From Elephas maximus indicus (Eukaryota > Chordata > Mammalia > Proboscidea > Elephantidae): 64,000 nt of DNA. The notes beneath the pieces are model-generated. The model had not been told where the DNA came from and made no database searches. It saw only the letters and a program-made list of their open reading frames with translations. Shown in pieces: positions 41,430 to 52,690 of the stretch. The first letter of the stretch is position 1; every line of letters begins with the position of its first letter. Location of the stretch: contig NC_064820.1 of the NCBI RefSeq assembly GCF_024166365.1, positions 146,402,001 through 146,466,000 of the forward strand. Direction: 5' to 3'. Both the position numbers and the translations under genes were made by a program.

Positions 41430-42690
41430 AGACAAGGATGTTTGCTACAGCATTACTTGTGATGGTGACAATCTGAAACACTGTGAGTGTTCATTAGTGA
41501 GGAAATGGGTGAATAACCCATGGACTGCGCACCCTTGGGAAGAGTATGCAGTCCTTTACAAAGAATGAAGAAGGTTCATGTATGTTGATGTGCAAAGATT
41601 CCCAAGATGTACCATTAAGTGAAAAAAGGAAGTTGCTTAAATAATACATATAACTCAGATTTATGTAAAGCTGTACCAATGCATAGCAAACAAAACTATA
41701 TTTGTATCTACATAGAAAGAAATGAAAATGCATTTAATAAAGACTGGAAGGAGACAGACTCACCCAATAACCCCTAGGGAGAAGGCTGAGATGAGGGAAC
41801 ACTACCTTTATCCATGGTGCTTATTTTTTTCCCCAATATTTGTATTATTTATGTCATTAAAAGTCAATTTTATTTGGATCATTGGCTTGGAAGTTTACAG
41901 TCCTGGTTTCATGGGACATCCCAGTTAATTGGCCTAATAATGTGTGTAGCGCTTCTATTCTACCTCCTAGTTGGTTGTGTAGCGCGTAGGGTTTTAAAAG
42001 CTTGCAAGCAGCCATCCAGGGCACAACTATTGGTCTGTATTCACCTGGAGCAGCAGAGGAAGAAGTAGAGTCAGGAACAGGAGGAAGATATGGAATGTGT
42101 GGCTAATTGCCTCTGTGAACAACTGCCACCTTTGCCATGAGACCAAAACTGAATGGTACCTGGCTACCATCACTGAACATTTTGATAAAAGATTCCATAG
42201 AAGAATCCTGATCAAAAGGAAGAAAATGAAGAAGAGAATTTCAAATTTTCATGGACTCTAGACCTTCTGGAGCCAGAAGGGGTGGATGAACCCCTGAAAC
42301 GATTGCCCTGAGATAATCTTTAAACTGTAAACCAAAAATATCCCCGAAGTCATCTTAAAACCGAACAACAGTTTAGCTTAACTAGTAAAAAATATCTGCT
42401 TGAGCATTATGCTCTTTTAGGAACTATCTGTATGAGACCAAATTGACAACAACAAATTGAAAGATTAGATATGAATTTTACGAGTTGGTAAACTTATGTT
42501 AATGGGGGGGAACAGCTCAGAAAAAGAGGGTGAGAATGGTTGCACAACTCAAAGAATGTAATCAGCGTCTTCTAAATTGTACAGAGAGAAACTGTTGAAT
42601 TGGTGTATGTTTTGCTGTGTATATTCTCAACAACAACAACAAAATAAATAAAATTTAGGGAAAAAAAGTCAATTTCAAAAAATGAATGAG
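41430..42690 (+). repeat. Old L1 3' region split by a younger L1 end
   Basis: 'caaggatgtttgctacagca', 'attaagtgaaaaaaggaagt' and 'aataaagactggaaggagac' are old L1 text in sense orientation. It resumes after 42675. Confidence 0.75.
41871..42663 (+). mobile_element. Afrotherian L1 3' end, older type
   Basis: Perfect 12-bp duplication AAAAGTCAATTT (41859-41870 and 42664-42675). The copy ends 'gtgtatattctcaacaacaa' plus an A-rich tail. It is an L1 end nested in another L1 of the same orientation. Confidence 0.92.
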
Positions 42691-43295
42691 GCTTTTCAAT
42701 TAAACCTAATTTGAAAAAGAAAGCTAAACCCGGGAGCATGTTGGGGTAGAGGTGTCCTGTAACCTGATGTTAGACAAAGAGCCCAGGTGGGAGTCAGGCC
42801 AGAGTGCTGGCCCTGGTTCACAAATACCAGTTCACCTTGAGAAGCCAGAAGAAGCACTTTGACATGTAAGTCAGGGCAGGAGGTTTGGTTGCCCATTTGC
42901 CAGGCTCAGGCAGCCTGAGGGGCTGCAGATCAGGCCAGGTCAAGCTAACCTAGAAGGTTTCTGCAGCAGCCTCACCCATTGTGTGGCCTCTTTTCCTCCT
43001 GACCCTGACCCCATCCCAATCATTCAGCAGTGGGAAGGCCACTGACTCCCCTTTTCTAAGAGCACTAAATGTTTAAACAAGAAACAACCTGGAGCAGAAG
43101 AATGCTTACCCCACCCTGATGGAGGAAACTTTCAGCTCACGAGGACAGGTTTGGTACTTGATAGCTCTCACACGTGCTGTGAAGACATCCACCATCATGG
43201 GATTCTTTCTCATGGAAACCTAGACAGAGCCACGGCACTGTGTCCAGATCCCAGACTTAGGCCCCTGCCCTCCTCTCCAGTTCACCTGTAACCTT
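42691..43295. other. No gene or repeat recognised
   Basis: Single-copy-looking DNA with no supported feature. Confidence 0.4.
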
Positions 43296-43645
43296 GCTTA
43301 ATGGTGCAGCTTCCCTGGCCTTCTATCCCCTACACATACTGTTCCCTCTGCCCACAATGCCCTCCCCACCCCCATGTACCCAGATAACTCCTTCAGATCT
43401 CTGCTGCACCCTCAGTTCTTAGGGAGGCCTTCCTGAGTCTCCCAGACCTACTGAGGTCAACCCTCAATGTCATCTTGGACATCTCCTTTGTAGCACATGT
43501 TGCAATCACATGTTTATGTGTGTCTGTGCAATGTCTGTCTCCCCTCCTTCCCACCGGGACGGTGAGCCCTGTGCAGGCAGGGCTAAGTCTGCTTTGCTCG
43601 CTGCTCTCTCCCAGCGCCCAGCACAGCCTGGGTCAGCCACAGAGT
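43296..43645 (+). repeat. L2 3' region, long fragment
   Basis: 'actgttccctctgcccacaa', 'aggccttcctgagtctccca', 'ctcctttgtagcacatgttg' and 'gcagggctaagtctgctttg' follow L2 over about 350 bp up to 'cagcgcccagcacag'. Confidence 0.8.
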
Positions 43646-43984
43646 GGACTCACGTTCAAGGAAGCTCCCAACGTGTGTGAGGGACTCCCTGCCCAGGCAT
43701 GCCTGTCCGTGGCTGGGAGTTCTTGCACTGTGGCAGCCTTCAAAAGTTCAACACATGGCCTTCCTTGCATGGTGGCCATGTGCATATGACTGTGAGACAG
43801 AGAGCTGGACCAGATGACCTCTAAGGGTGTCATCCCACCCAAAGACTCTGGGGCCTTGGACGCAGCAGGCTGAAGAGGCAAGACACAGGTGAGACAACTA
43901 CCTGGCTCTCAGGAGCTAAATCAGACTTTTAAAATATAAAACAATAAATGCAGCTTGTCTACTCTCAGCCCAGTTTGGGCATCT
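43646..43984. other. No gene or repeat recognised
   Basis: Single-copy-looking DNA. Open frames of 82-104 codons here partly continue out of the L2 fragment. Confidence 0.4.
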
Positions 43985-44115
43985 GTGGGTACCTAACAGG
44001 AGTCCTTTGAGGAGGTCTGATCTAACCACTAGATAATGATTGTTACTAATTAGCATCTCCATTGTAAATAAGCACTTAAAGTATTTCTCCTTTTAAGAGA
44101 TTAAACATTCTCACC
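43985..44115. promoter_or_regulatory. Candidate AT-rich regulatory block
   Basis: Repeat-free complex AT-rich DNA with 'ttactaattagcatctccat' at 44043 and 'ttgtaaataagcacttaaag' at 44062, containing homeodomain-type TAATTA and forkhead-like TAAATA words. No direct proof of function. Confidence 0.25.
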
Positions 44116-44204
44116 CTCAACTTCCTTACTCTCCCAATTGCCTGGCAAAGTCTTCCTTCCCTGGCAGAAGAAAGAAAACTTCAGCCTGGACCAAAAAATT
44201 ATAA

Positions 44205-44310
44205 ACTCTAAATCCATTCAATAAACTCTTACTGAGCATCTACTGTGTGCCAGATGCAGCCTCTGCCCTCAAGGAGCAAACCTTCCATGAAAGAGTGATG
44301 TATGGTCAGC
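44205..44310 (-). repeat. L2 3' end fragment
   Basis: Plus-strand 'ccattcaataaactcttact', 'gagcatctactgtgtgccag' and 'ctctgccctcaaggagcaaa' is L2 in reverse. Confidence 0.75.
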
Positions 44311-44364
44311 TCCTGGGCATGGAGTCTGTCCTTCTCACACTGTGACCTGCACACTCGCGCCACG

Positions 44365-44520
44365 CTGGATGCCCCATGGTCCATCATCATCGTCACAGGA
44401 CTAACACATAGACTTACTCTGTTCTATTCACTCATTTAGTCCTCACAACAGCCCTATGAGGAGGTACTCCCTATTGTATTGACCAATAAGTAAACTGAGG
44501 CACAGAAAGAGCTAGCCTCC
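44365..44520 (+). repeat. MIR fragment
   Basis: 'tcatttagtcctcacaacag', 'ccctatgaggaggtactccc' and 'gtaaactgaggcacagaaag' give the MIR centre. Confidence 0.8.
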
Positions 44521-45224
44521 CTTTTGCCTCCCCAGCATCTACCTAGCCCAGAGGGGTCCATTTCTCTAGGAGTCTGTGAATACTTTCTTCAGAGCTCAGC
44601 TAAAATGAAATGTCAGTTGTCTAAGTGTTCCAGCCTTGGCCACCAAGCCAGAGAAGGAAATAAAAGCAGCTCGATGTCCACAGACTGTCTCCTAGAAAGA
44701 GGCTTTTCCACTGTGGCCCTACCCCCTAATTACCAACGCCACAGGACCTGTTTTCGCATCACGGAATCTGGGGACAAAAGGGGGAGGCCAATTGCTGTCA
44801 CATACTAGATGCTTCCACATCTGATCCCCTGAGGTTGTGAAAGCTACAGAACGGTGGCTGTCCAGCACATACCTGCCAAACAACTTGGTCCATGCTGGAC
44901 CCTCCTTGACTGGGCAGAGCTGGGCTGGCCTGCAGACACGGCCAGATGAGACTCTGCCCTCAGAGGCTGGAAGCTGTGAAGACACACATGGGTGGGTGAT
45001 ACATGCAAAAGCCAGCTGCATACACACGTAGAAAGGCGAAGGATGGGTGGAGGCAGTGGGAGAGGGGAGGGATTCACTAGGAGCTCCGTGGCAGGCAGGC
45101 ACTGGGGAGTGGAGTCCTGCTCAGGCATCACACAAAGCCCAGGAGGCCAGCACTACCATGACTTGATTAGAGAACCCCAGGTGGCTGGGTGTCCTCAGGA
45201 CAAGCACAGAGAACACACTGGGAA
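44521..45224. other. No gene recognised
   Basis: GC-rich single-copy-looking DNA. Overlapping frames up to 127 codons (44719-45102 reverse) have no recognised domain. Confidence 0.4.
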
Positions 45225-45745
45225 TCGGGTGAGAGATGGGAGGCCACTCTGGGCCTTGTAGGCCTCAGCAGGGACTTTAGATTTTGCCACACAGGCATAG
45301 GGAGGTATGCTGGGCTGGTGAGCAAAGAAAGGCCCATTTGTGTCACGGTCCTTCAAGCATCCAGGAAAGATGGCCCTGATCATTGTGTGTCCGTAAGTGG
45401 AATAAGGCCAGGTAAGACGTGAGAGACAGCAGTAGCATCAGGCAAGGGGTAAAGGGGTCTGGACTAAGCTATCATGCGGGGAGGATTTGGGAACTAATGA
45501 GGAAGAAGTACAGATGGCCTTAGTGTCCACTTAGGGTGGGAATGAGGGCAGAAGGGCTGGGGAGGCACCTCTAGGGTGTCTGGCCTGAGGGAGCAGGTAG
45601 AGGTGATGTTTACTGAGCTAGGTACCTGGGAGGACCTGCACTTGTTAGACTTCAGTCTAGATCCATTGAACAAACATGTATAGAGTGCCTACTATGTGCA
45701 CGGCCAGATGCCCCCTCTGTTTACAGAGCTACTAAGGAGCTGGGT
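45225..45745 (-). repeat. L2, 3' end plus upstream sequence
   Basis: Plus-strand 'ctctgggccttgtaggcctc' and 'gggactttagattttgcc' are upstream L2 text in reverse, and 'ttgaacaaacatgtatagag' with 'tgcctactatgtgca' is its 3' end. The middle is strongly decayed. Confidence 0.6.
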
Positions 45746-46440
45746 CATTCCCAAGGCCTGTGGGCACAAAGCCCTCTGCCAGGCCTTCCCAGGTAAGGAA
45801 GCTCTGGCCACAGCACTGTTGGTGGGGCCCTAAGGACCGCTGACACCACAGACCTTCACCCCAAGAAACCCACCCCACAAGGGAGCCCCTGAGGCCAGAA
45901 CAGAAAGAGAGAAATAAAGGCTGTTGTTGACATGAGAGGAAAAACCAGGCTTCCTGTTTGAACTCAGGCAGGTACTGGAAGCTCTGAGTAATGTCGAATG
46001 CTGGCCTGCCCTGAAGGCGGCCTGCGGTGGGGGCTCCTCACACTTGCTGAGAAGAGTAGCTCTGAATCGCTCACTTGCATGGGACCAGGGGCCCAGCCGG
46101 TGCAGGGCTGCGTAGAAGGAGCACTGCATCCACACACGCAGGCCACAGGGCGCCAACACCAAAGTCCCGAGCGGCTGCCTCTCTGTGCTGCTCACTGTGG
46201 TCAGTCTCCCTCTATAACAGCCAATGTCAGATGCCAACGGCTTCTCAAGCCCAGTCCCCAGTAGCCTTAGCTCCAGAAAGCCGGACCATTTCCAGGACTC
46301 TGGAAGCTGGAATTGTTCCCTCTTGCCTTGCCTGAGGTTAGGCCAATGTGAGATGCCAGGGGTCCAGAGACTCACTCTGGACCAGAAATGTTGGCCTGCA
46401 CTGCACGAACTCCCTGCAGGACCTGGGTAGGGTTCCTTGC
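45746..46440. other. No gene recognised
   Basis: GC-rich single-copy-looking DNA. The 181-codon reverse frame at 45830-46375 overlaps shorter frames on the other strand and has no known motif. Confidence 0.4.
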
Positions 46441-46559
46441 CTCTCCCAGTCTCAAGGCCTTTGTCTGTAGAGGGGTCTCAGGGTGGAATAAAGGTGATAA
46501 TGGGCTGCAAGCCCTCTAAGGAGGTAAAGTGCTACACACAGCTTAACTCTGAGAGGCAG

Positions 46560-46768
46560 TGGTCCCTGCTTGGTGCAAATAGTTCATGTGTTTGGCTGCA
46601 GACTGAAAGGTTGGTGGTCTGAGTCTACCCAAAGGTGCCTCAGAAGAAGGTTCTGGCCGTCTACTTCTTGAAAAATCAGCCGTTGGAAACCCTGTGGAGC
46701 ACAGTTCTACTCTGACACACACAGATTGCCATGAGTCGGAGCTGACTCAAAGGCGGCTGGTACTGGTA
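46560..46768 (+). mobile_element. AfroSINE, long type
   Basis: 'tttggctgcagactgaaagg' is a diverged head. The long-type middle 'ggccgtctacttcttgaaaa' and tail 'gccatgagtcggagctgact' follow. Confidence 0.85.
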
Positions 46769-46862
46769 TCACACACCGGGCACTGAGCTAACGCTTTATC
46801 TCATGTAAGCCTCACAAATATTTCTGGGTCACAGACAAACTGTTCTATTCTAAAACGTAGAT
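46769..46862 (+). repeat. MIR fragment
   Basis: 'cacaccgggcactgagctaa' and 'tatctcatgtaagcctcaca' is the MIR 5' half, directly after an AfroSINE. Weak MIR-like text (reverse) is also present just before that SINE at about 46445-46555. Confidence 0.6.
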
Positions 46863-46865
46863 TTG

Positions 46866-47670
46866 TTCATATTTTTTCAACTTTATTGAGGTAGGATTGA
46901 AGAATACTAAACTGTACACATTTAAAGGGTACAATTAATAAGTTTTAACTTAACGTTTACACTCCTGCAACCGTCATTGCCATCAATAAAATGAACACTT
47001 CCATCTCCCCCTCCAGGTCTCCTCACGCCTCCCTCCTTCCAACTGCTGACCTTAGGCAATCACTATCTGCATTCTGAAAACTAATACAAACTAGTTTGTA
47101 TTTTCCAGAGTTTTATATAAATGAAATAATACAGTATGTATTCACTTTTGTCTGGCTTTTTTCATTTAACATAATTGCGAGGTTTATTCATGTTGTGTGT
47201 ATCAATCGTTAATTCTTTTTTATTCCGGAGTACTGTTCCATTGTATGGTTATATGCATTTACTTGTTGATGGACATTCAGGTTATTTGCAGGTTTGGGTT
47301 ATTACTAATAAAGTTGCTAAGAACATTTTTGTATAAGTCTTTGTGTGGACATGTGTTTTAATTTCTCTTCAGTAAATACCTAAGACTAAGATGTCTGAGT
47401 CATATAATAGGTATATGTTTAACTTCTTGAGAAGCTGCCCATCTGTTATCCAAAGAGATTTTAGGTTCCCATCAGCAGTGTACGAGAGTTCTAGCTGCTC
47501 CACATCCTTGCCAACACTTGGTGAGGTCAGTTTCTTTTTATTTTAACCCTTCTTTTTATTGGATAGGTAGTGGTATCTGGTTGTTGTTTTATTTTGTATT
47601 TTCCTGATGACTAATGACATTGAGCATCTGTTCCTGTGCTTATCAGTCATTTGTATATTTTATTTTGTGA
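46866..47670 (-). repeat. Old L1 fragment
   Basis: Antisense L1 landmarks in order: 'caactttattgaggtaggat', 'tgtctggcttttttcattta', 'ccattgtatggttatatgca', 'tttgtgtggacatgtgtttt', 'ctgctccacatccttgccaa', 'cctgatgactaatgacattg'. Confidence 0.9.
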
Positions 47671-48109
47671 AGTATATTTACAAATCTTAACATCTCTGAA
47701 ATCCAGATGCATCTTGAGATTGATAGCTTGTCATAGTTTAACTGTCAGGGAGTGTTTTTTCTTTCTCATGGGACATAAAATATTGTGCACTTTATGAGGA
47801 ATGAAGTCTTAGATTTTGAAATACATTAAGTCATTTGCCCTGGGTCACACAACGGATGGGCCTGTGTTTTTAAACATCACATTATTCTGCATGGTGAGAA
47901 GAGCCAGCGTAAGTTTGTGGTCAGTGTAAGAGGAACAAACTGGGCCACCCCACTGCACTTCTGTGCTCTCAGCGGTAGGCCAGGGGGCCCTGGGTGTTTA
48001 GTAGCCCAGCTCTCTGGGACCAGCAGGAAGGAGCAGCTCCTACTTCTCCAGGCCCTACCTGGCCTTGGTGTCTTTCTGCCCTGCAGGTATCTTCACTCTC
48101 TGAGCCTTT
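47671..48109. other. Mostly unresolved; MIR-like near 47820-47890
   Basis: 'cattaagtcatttgccctgg' with 'gtcacacaacggatgg' is a short MIR-like piece. The rest is not recognised. Confidence 0.35.
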
Positions 48110-48290
48110 GAATAGCAAGGGCTTACCAAGTGCCAACGATGTGCCAGGCAGCTGTGAGGAGTGGATAGAACTGAACAGGACGCAGTCCCTGACCTGCAGC
48201 ACTCAGAGCCTGGAGGGGGAGACAAGAGGAACCCATAGAACACACACTCAGCAGAGGTTGGGAGTGCACTGAGGAGGAGGAGTGGCCACA
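48110..48290 (-). repeat. L2 fragment
   Basis: Plus-strand 'ccaacgatgtgccaggcagc' and 'gacgcagtccctgacctgca' follow L2 in reverse. Confidence 0.55.
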
Positions 48291-48334
48291 GGCCATAGTG
48301 GTCCTCAACTGCTTTGTGAATGGGGTAGAAGAAT

Positions 48335-48690
48335 CAGTGTGGTGTGGTGCATAAGGTTCTGGGCTTTTTAGGTCATAAGGTACAGGACTCAAATCCTGCC
48401 TCCATCTCTTACTAGCTGTGTGACTACAGGCAAGTGGCTTAACCCTCTCCACCTCAGTTTCTCCATCTGTAAAATGGAGATAAATGATGCTAACCAACTA
48501 ACCCACTGCCGTCGAGTCAATTCCGACTCATAGCAACCCTATAGGACAGAGTAGAACTGCCCCATAGAGTTTCCAAGGAGCACCTGGCAGATATGAACTG
48601 CTGAACTCTTGGTTAGCATTTGTAGCACTTAACCACTATGCCACCAGGGTTTCCAAATGATGCTATAGAGGATATTTCTATTCTTGTCTT
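48335..48690 (-). repeat. MIR split by AfroSINE
   Basis: Plus-strand 'actagctgtgtgactacagg', 'caagtggcttaaccctctcc' and 'ctccatctgtaaaatggaga' is MIR in reverse. It continues after the SINE at 48666. Confidence 0.85.
48493..48654 (-). mobile_element. AfroSINE, short type, with perfect target duplication
   Basis: Perfect 11-bp duplication AAATGATGCTA (48482-48492 and 48655-48665) inside the MIR. The copy has full tail and head. Confidence 0.97.
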
Positions 48691-49109
48691 ATAGATGAGG
48701 AAACAGATTTAGGATTAAATAAGAAAACGAATATAGAGCACAAGACACGGCAGCTGGCTTTAAAGGGTGGCTAGGAATTAGATAGGCAGGGAGGAGGAAT
48801 GAGGGGATCCCAGGAGGGGAAACTTGTGCAATCAAAGGTAGGGATGGGGGCTTGAGGGAGGGGCTGAAGAGGAGAGAGTCTGCTGGAGCAGTGATTCCAG
48901 GGTGTCTGCCTCTGAATGGCCTTTGTAGCACCCTCCTGGAGTATCTCTTCCAATGCCGCAAAGTGTTCTGTGCAGGGCTGTGGCCCTGCACCTGGTGCAG
49001 CACATGGAAAGGAGGCCTCAGTCCTGGTGGTGCCACATCCCTGAGTCCAGTGGATGGGGCTTTCCACAAGAGAGTGGTCCAGAAGTCTTGGCCAGCCACC
49101 AGCCTCCGG
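48691..49109. other. No gene recognised
   Basis: Single-copy-looking DNA. Open frames of 98-156 codons on both strands at 48689-49246 overlap one another and show no domain. Confidence 0.4.
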
Positions 49110-49300
49110 CTGTTCCTATGGCTGGCCATTCCATCTCTCTGGGCTTCAGCTTCCCCCACCCAACCCCTGTGCTCAAATGGGGATATGAAAACATGGCACG
49201 CCTGTCTGCCTGGCCACCGCGCAGAGCTGTGGTAGAGATCAAATGAGCTATTGAAAGGTATGTGAAAGTGCTTCGAAACCTATAAGATGTTATGCTTATG
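49110..49300 (-). repeat. MIR fragment
   Basis: Plus-strand 'ctctctgggcttcagcttcc', 'tcaaatggggatatgaaaac' and 'gatcaaatgagctattgaaa' is MIR in reverse. Confidence 0.7.
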
Positions 49301-49304
49301 CAAA

Positions 49305-49475
49305 TCCAGGGTAATTCATAGAATCACAGATTCACAGACTGTCACGTCTGGCAGGGACCCTAAAGAGCTTTTACTACGGGGACGCCCGTGGTCAGTAAGT
49401 AAGCTAATAAGCCAGGATTCAAGCCTCAGTCTGTCGGATTCAAACCAGCTCTAATCCCTACACCTCACACGCCCA
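49305..49475 (+). repeat. MIR-like old SINE
   Basis: 'catagaatcacagattcaca' and 'ggcagggaccctaaagagct' followed by MIR-like 'aagccaggattcaagcctca'. Same type as 23430-23540. Confidence 0.5.
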
Positions 49476-49738
49476 GGATCTCCAGGCTCCCTGGGCACAA
49501 AACAAAGCTGAAAAGGAAAACAAGAGCCACCATGGTCTCTTTTTTAAGAGACCTGGAAAGCCACTGATTTCAGTCCAGAGTTTGGAGGTCTTTTAAAATG
49601 CCTGGTCTCTGCAGATGCAATTCTGGGACCTCCACCAAGAAGCCCTCTCTCAACCTCAGGGTTCTTTCTGCGGATATGGCCAGTCATTGTCCTAATCACT
49701 CTCACCTTGTCTGTAATAGGTATAAGTACACCTACTGG
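49476..49738. other. No gene or repeat recognised
   Basis: Short single-copy-looking stretch preceding an AfroSINE. Confidence 0.35.
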
Positions 49739-49939
49739 AAGGATCCCTGGTTGCACAACAGTTAATGCTCGCTGCTAACCAAATAGTTGGCAGTTCAAAC
49801 CCACCCAGTGGCTCAGTGGTAAAGCCAGTAAAGAATCCAGTAAAGATTACAGCCTAGACAAGCCCATGGGGAAGTTCCATTCTGCCACATGGGGTCACTA
49901 TGAGTCAGAATCGACTGGACAGCACATAACAACAAAACG
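49739..49939 (+). mobile_element. AfroSINE, medium type
   Basis: 'atccctggttgcacaacagt' head and 'ggcagttcaaacccacccag' B-box region. The tail ends 'acagcacataacaacaaaac', which is closer to the RTE 3' end than other SINE tails. CCTACTGG repeats at both borders. Confidence 0.88.
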
Positions 49940-50495
49940 CCTACTGGGGTTTGTGCTGGCCACCATATTGATGTCAGCCTTCTCAGCAGGATGGGGGAAA
50001 GATACAGACATCAAAGTGCTTTGAAAAAACCAATCAACTTTACACAAAGAAACACAAGGGCCTAATCCTATCGTGATGTAATGGCTTCAGGTGTGGTCAG
50101 CCCTTGGTAGATTCTAAACACTGATGCAAAAAACGGAAGAGCACAAACTCAACCAGAGGAGATGTGGTAGCTGATGAACTGGGAACCTCAGCAACCTCCC
50201 CCAAGAATGCTCTCAGGGACTCTGGGCCATTTAACAGCCGCATCGTGGAATCTTTTCAGTTAAGGAAAACTGATGGGCCTAAGTGACCAAGAGCAGATTC
50301 TCAGCAACTTTTGCAAGGGAGAAACGGCTCTTTCTGAAACATTGTCCACTATTTTCTCCTTTCACAAATCCCCTCTGATCGGTGTCTGGTTTTTTGTTTT
50401 ATTTTATTTTTTTGTTTCTGTTTTGCAAAATCTCCAGTACAGGCAGCAGAGAAAATCATTTCACAGACTCAGCACATTTGTATCCCACTTCTCAT
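49940..50495. other. No gene or repeat recognised
   Basis: Single-copy-looking DNA with a T-rich spot at 50390-50420. Confidence 0.4.
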
Positions 50496-51062
50496 AACTT
50501 CGGGCACCTGATTTTCCCTTGTGACGCGTATCCTAATGGTGACCACGAGGTACAGTGAGCGGTTTCGAAGGCAGGTTCCTTATCATGGAGCGTTATCTGA
50601 GCCATCAAAGTACACGTTAAGAAAAAAGCAGTTTCAACATCAAACTCGAAGATCTGACTGTTAAAAGGAAGAGCCGGGACAAAGCGACCACAGCTTTTAT
50701 TGCGCATTTACGAGGGCGGCATGTGGTGGGAATGCTATATTTTGGGCTCGCTGCTGAGAATGCCTCCATGGCCTTTGAACAAAAAACAAACCATGCTATG
50801 GAAATTGCCGGTAATTGTCTTTACCTACGGTTTCAGAGGGCGCACATGGGGCCTTGTGGTTGTGGGCGCCGTTTCATGCTGGGGTTCGCGGCCCCTGCTC
50901 TGCTTGGCACAAAGAGAGTGGAACAGATCAGGCCTCAGATCTGCGCGCACCTGTGGTCGCTGCAAGGCGGCGAGGCGGATTGCCACGAGATAAGGCAACA
51001 ATGGAAAGTTTCTCACCTGAAAGGTCCGGGGGGAAGAGATAGTCGGCCTGGGCACCTCAGGG
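50496..51062. promoter_or_regulatory. Candidate conserved regulatory element
   Basis: Repeat-free block that keeps about 30 CpG although its base composition is only moderately GC-rich, unlike its neighbours. It holds 'ggcctttgaacaaaaaacaa' at 50770 (TCF/SOX-like CTTTGAA and forkhead-like AACAAACC words) and 'ttattgcgcatttacgaggg' at 50698. Overlapping open frames on both strands lack known domains. Function is inferred from CpG retention and lack of repeats. Confidence 0.4.
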
Positions 51063-51887
51063 AGGCTCATCTGCCCCCAGAAAAATGAAGAGGGTGCTGG
51101 AGCCCAGCCCCCACAGCCCAGTCTCCCCTCCTATCTAGGGACCCCCCACCTGCTGTTCATTTTCTCATACAGTTTATTCAACGTCAATAGTGAGGGATTC
51201 CTTTAACCCATTAAAAGGCAACACCTGCTTTCGTGTATCAATCGTTCTCCTTGAAGAAAATAAAAGAAGCGAACAGAACTTTGAAGATCAGAGTTTTTTT
51301 CTTTTTTTTTCCAAAAATATACACATGTTCAGAAGACATGGCCTTCGTTCATGGTGAAGACTCTCCAGGATGTTCCTCGGAGAGCCAGCTTACCAGGGCA
51401 GGCCTGCGGCCTGAGGCCCCATGGCTGTCCACTCAGGTCCTGTGGTCCATTTATCAGCCCATAGCCAGTGGCAGTTTCTGCAGGAAGCCAGCTGAGAAGT
51501 CCACACAGCCCTAACCATTCCTGACCTAATGAGGGCAAGTGAGGAATCTCTCCAGCCAAAGGGACCTGTCCCTGAACCCTTAAGGACGCCACCACAGGTC
51601 CCAGTGCTGGCTGGGCCCAGGGTAGGCTAAGGACTACTGAGAGAGGCCCAGGCCTTCTGAGCTCCTGGGCTGTCTGGGGGGTCAGGAAGCCTCACCAACC
51701 TGTGGCTCCATCAGCCCCAAGACAGGACTGGGCCTGAGCCAGTCTGGGAGGGACAACTGGGAGGGTCTGACCATGGGTGCAGAGGAAGGGAGGAGAAAGC
51801 GTTCCTGGGGGGCAGCAGGCAAAAGTGAGATGGAAAAAACAAGCAAACTGGGGAGGGCAGTGCAATGCTCAGTGGCTCAATGCCCCG
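51063..51887. other. No gene or repeat recognised
   Basis: Single-copy-looking DNA with a T-rich tract near 51295-51312. A 93-codon forward frame and an 88-codon reverse frame here are unrecognised. Confidence 0.4.
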
Positions 51888-51923
51888 TTTCTGTTTTTTT
51901 TAAACTTTCTTATCATGAAAAAT

Positions 51924-52090
51924 GGAAACCCTGGTGGCGTAGTGGTTAAGTGCTATGACTGCTAACCAAAGGGTCAGCAGTTCGAATCCACCAGATGCTC
52001 CTTGGAAACTCTATGGGGCAGTTCTACTCTGTCCTATGGGGTCGCTATGAGTCGGAATCGACTCAACGGCACGGGTTTGGCTTTTGGTTG
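51924..52090 (+). mobile_element. AfroSINE, short type, least-decayed copy
   Basis: Perfect 14-bp duplication TTATCATGAAAAAT (51910-51923 and 52091-52104). The head, B box and tail ('gtcggaatcgactcaacggc') show few changes from the pattern common to all copies. RNA polymerase III transcription and use of RTE proteins are known for this kind of SINE as a class. Confidence 0.98.
51935..51989 (+). promoter_or_regulatory. Internal Pol III promoter boxes of AfroSINE
   Basis: TGGCGTAGTGG (51935-51945) fits the A box and GTTCGAATCC (51980-51989) fits the B box of a tRNA-type promoter. Spacing is short but within the usual range. Confidence 0.7.
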
Positions 52091-52260
52091 TTATCATGAA
52101 AAATAACATACTGAGAAAAGTACCTAAGTGTATAGCTTAATGAATTACTATACAGTGAATATTCATGTAGCTGCCTCCAGAATAAAGAAGTAAAATGTGG
52201 CAAGCCCCCTGGAAACTCCCCACACCCCTCCCAATCTTATCCCCCTTCTTTCTTACTAAA

Positions 52261-52448
52261 ACCAGTTACCAGTTGCCATAGAGTTGACTTTGAGTCATGG
52301 TGACCCCATGTATGTCAGAGGAGAGCTGAGTCCATAGGGTTTTCAATGGCCAGGCCTTTCTTCCAAGGTACATGTGGGTAGACTTGAACCTCTAACCTTT
52401 TGATTATCAACCAAGCACATTAACTGTTTGTACCACCCAGGGACTCCC
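52261..52448 (-). mobile_element. AfroSINE, long type
   Basis: Long-type middle 'ggccaggcctttcttccaag' (plus strand) and head 'ccacccagggactccct'. CTTACTAAA (52252-52260) and CTCACTAAA (52451-52459) form the target duplication. Confidence 0.9.
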
Positions 52449-52690
52449 TCCTCACTAAAGGTTACCACTATCCCAACCTTTAAAGTAATCACTTTCATAC
52501 ATTTCTTTATATTTTACTCCCTCAGCTTGCCTTCCCTAACACCATAGAATAGTTGTGCCTGGTTTTGAACTTCATGTGAATGGCATCAATCATATGTAAT
52601 ATTTTGTGGCTAGCCTCTTCTGCTCAAGGATTCATCCACGTTGTGCATAGCTGTAGCTCATTTGTTTTCATTGCTGCTGACCCTTTGCCT

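Larger units (their letters stand above)
51888..52690 (-). repeat. Old L1 with two AfroSINE insertions
   Basis: Antisense L1 pieces: 'aagtgtatagcttaatgaat', 'agctgcctccagaataaaga', 'ggttaccactatcccaacct', 'gtgaatggcatcaatcatat', 'ggattcatccacgttgtgca'. The two SINEs are marked by their own target duplications. Confidence 0.85.

Noticed and set aside
45830-46375. 181-codon reverse frame
   Set aside because: Overlaps several frames on the other strand and shows no known domain.
51924-51990. Possible tRNA gene (A and B boxes)
   Set aside because: The boxes belong to the tRNA-derived head of an AfroSINE. The tRNA 3' half and acceptor stem are replaced by SINE sequence. The same applies to all other copies.
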